A DNA stretch of 5,926 bases from an uncultured Oscillospiraceae bacterium (GTDB lineage: Bacteria > Bacillota > Clostridia > Oscillospirales > Oscillospiraceae): assembly GCA_905236265.1 (NCBI GenBank), contig CAJOOV010000300.1, forward strand, positions 1 through 5,926, in the 5' to 3' direction. The position numbers were made by a program, and so were the translations under genes. Within the stretch, counting starts at the first letter, position 1; every line of letters begins with the position of its first letter. A model generated the notes under the pieces. It ran no database searches, was not told the DNA's origin, and was given only the letters and a program-made list of their open reading frames with translations. Positions 5,232-5,926 of this stretch are shown here, piece after piece.

Positions 5232-5642
5232 TCAATGGAACTTGAGAATGCCCTCGGTGACATCATGCTCGTCCATGGAGACGGTGACGGTGAACTTCAG
5301 GTTGTTGCGGTCGCTGAAGCGGTCCAGCCAGTCCAGAAATGCCTCAATGTGTCCCACGTCCTTATCCCGCACGATCTTGGTGAGGTTGTCCACGAAGATG
5401 TGGGTGATGTCATAGTTTCCTGCATACAGGCCGCTGATAAAGCTCTGCAGGCAGTCATAGGTGGGGATGTAGAAATCACTGGCCTCCACCAGACGGATGT
5501 GATAGTGAATATCATAGGTCAATTCCCGATCCCACTCGATGCACACCACGTTGCCATGCTCGGAGAGAACTGCGGAATTAATCATCTCAATCAGCTTTTT
5601 TGTCTTGCCAGAGCCTTTGTTGCCCAAGAGAACTCTAACCAT
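5232..5642 (-). CDS. Compact P-loop NTPase-like protein of unknown function
   Basis: The 136-residue product opens with a Walker A motif, GNKGSGKT (7-14), directly after its first beta strand. A plausible Walker B strand, THIFVDNL with Asp85, lies at 80-87, and a later strand ends in FTVTVS (117-122). No signal peptide or membrane segment is visible, so it should be a cytoplasmic nucleotide-binding protein. It is very short for a P-loop ATPase and has no evident second domain. I recall similar short proteins opening with GNKGSGKT in other clostridia, some labelled PilT-like, but nothing here supports a pilus role. AAAAGGAG lies 9 nt before the ATG at 5642. It is a single-gene unit with its own promoter and terminator, divergent from the exonuclease gene. 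A DNA-repair link is suggested only by that neighbour. Confidence 0.9.
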   Translation of the reverse strand: MVRVLLGNKGSGKTKKLIEMINSAVLSEHGNVVCIEWDRELTYDIHYHIRLVEASDFYIPTYDCLQSFISGLYAGNYDITHIFVDNLTKIVRDKDVGHIEAFLDWLDRFSDRNNLKFTVTVSMDEHDVTEGILKFH

Positions 5643-5700
5643 GTTTGGTCACTCCTTTTAAAAATCTTCCCGAAAGCGGGTTGGTTTTTCCGGTACGGGT

Positions 5701-5729
5701 ATTTTAGCATAAACGAATCCAAGATTCAA
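5701..5729 (-). promoter_or_regulatory. Extended -10 sigma-A promoter of the P-loop gene
   Basis: On the minus strand TTGAAT (5729-5724), a 17-nt spacer and TAAAAT (5706-5701), with TGC just before the -10 (TGn extension). Transcription should start near 5694, giving a leader of about 50 nt that includes a short CCCG/CGGG hairpin before the ribosome site. Confidence 0.8.
5715..5727. repeat. Small dyad GAATC-CAA-GATTC overlapping a -35 box
   Basis: A perfect 5-bp inverted repeat with a 3-nt centre covers part of the P-loop gene's -35 box (5724-5729). A third GAATC occurs at 5752-5756, just before the -35 box of the divergent exonuclease promoter. It could be an operator, but the half-sites are short and AT-rich enough to arise by chance. 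Confidence 0.35.
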
Positions 5730-5758
5730 CCGCTTTTGAAGATAAAATGAAGAATCAT

Positions 5759-5787
5759 TTGCCATAGTGATGGTTTTATATTATAAT
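5759..5787 (+). promoter_or_regulatory. Sigma-A promoter of the exonuclease III gene
   Basis: TTGCCA (5759-5764), a 17-nt spacer and a perfect TATAAT (5782-5787). Transcription should start near 5794, about 23 nt before the ATG, with the ribosome site GGGAGG (5804-5809) in the leader. Confidence 0.85.
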
Positions 5788-5816
5788 GCCGGAAGAGAAA
5801 AACGGGAGGCGGGACA

Positions 5817-5926
5817 ATGAGACTGATCTCATGGAACGTGAACGGCCTGCGGGCATGTGTGAAAAAAGGATTCTTAGATGCGTTTTACGCACTGGATGCG
5901 GACATTTTCTGCCTGCAGGAGACAAA
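5817..5926 (+). CDS. xth: Exodeoxyribonuclease III, N-terminal part (cut by window end)
   Basis: Only the first 36 codons and two further bases are inside the window. They match the start of the ExoIII/ExoA family of AP endonucleases very closely: ISWNVNGLRA at 4-13, then DADIFCLQET at 27-36. Asn7 and Glu35 correspond to the conserved active-site Asn and the metal-binding Glu. Family members act in base-excision repair, cleaving DNA at abasic sites and removing 3' blocking groups. GGGAGG (5804-5809) lies 7 nt before the ATG and a strong promoter lies upstream. The truncation is due to the window edge, not a mutation. The gene might be named exoA in a Gram-positive host. Confidence 0.93.
   Translation, partial: MRLISWNVNGLRACVKKGFLDAFYALDADIFCLQET

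Noticed and set aside
4892..5245. Alternative plus-strand frame of 117 codons
   Set aside because: It runs through the two-way terminator into the neighbouring convergent gene and lacks the membrane-segment-plus-tail pattern and a good ribosome site.
4720..5266. Minus-strand open frames opposite the small basic membrane protein
   Set aside because: They are composition-driven in GC-rich DNA, run through the terminator hairpin and the divergent promoters, and lack ribosome sites. The plus-strand frame at 4855 is framed by promoter, ribosome site and terminator.
5665..5685. Possible attenuator in the leader of the P-loop gene
   Set aside because: CCCG-CTTT-CGGG followed by a short T-run resembles a tiny terminator on the minus strand, but a 4-bp stem is too weak, and there is no alternative structure or leader peptide to support it.

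Overview
The window looks like chromosomal DNA of a Gram-positive, low-to-medium-GC-lineage Firmicute, most plausibly a gut Clostridia member of the Oscillospiraceae type. This is inferred from the moderately GC-rich coding sequence, strong AGGAGG-type ribosome sites, clean sigma-A promoters with 17-nt spacers, and the protein families present. I see no mobile element, CRISPR array, tRNA or rRNA.

Layout. Positions 1-415 hold no gene I can support but contain a run of stem-loops, the last being the terminator of the minus-strand block. From 416 to 4723 five minus-strand genes follow one another. In transcription order they are: an OmpR/PhoB-type response regulator (4723-4022); its membrane histidine kinase (4007-2574); a GerMN-domain lipoprotein (2577-2071, sharing an ATGA stop/start overlap with the kinase); a small uncharacterised protein (2015-1707); and a CNNM/CorC-type membrane protein with paired CBS domains (1699-416). 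The first three form one unit behind an extended -10 promoter. The last two have their own sigma-A promoter, which lies across the 3' end of the lipoprotein gene. Because no terminator separates the units, the upstream transcript may also run through.

Divergent from the regulator gene, and sharing a compact back-to-back promoter region with it, is a small plus-strand gene (4855-5157). It encodes a 100-residue single-pass membrane protein with a very arginine-rich, repetitive tail. It converges on a minus-strand gene for a compact P-loop protein (5642-5232), with one two-way terminator hairpin between them. The P-loop gene is divergent from the start of an exodeoxyribonuclease III gene (5817 to the window end). 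Both of those genes have recognisable sigma-A promoters.

How it fits together: the most interesting part is a cell-envelope module of regulator, kinase and GerMN lipoprotein. It parallels the actinobacterial MtrA-MtrB-LpqB order and is flanked by a basic membrane peptide and a CNNM-type membrane protein. The functional link between these parts is inferred from gene order and promoter layout and is not shown by the sequence.
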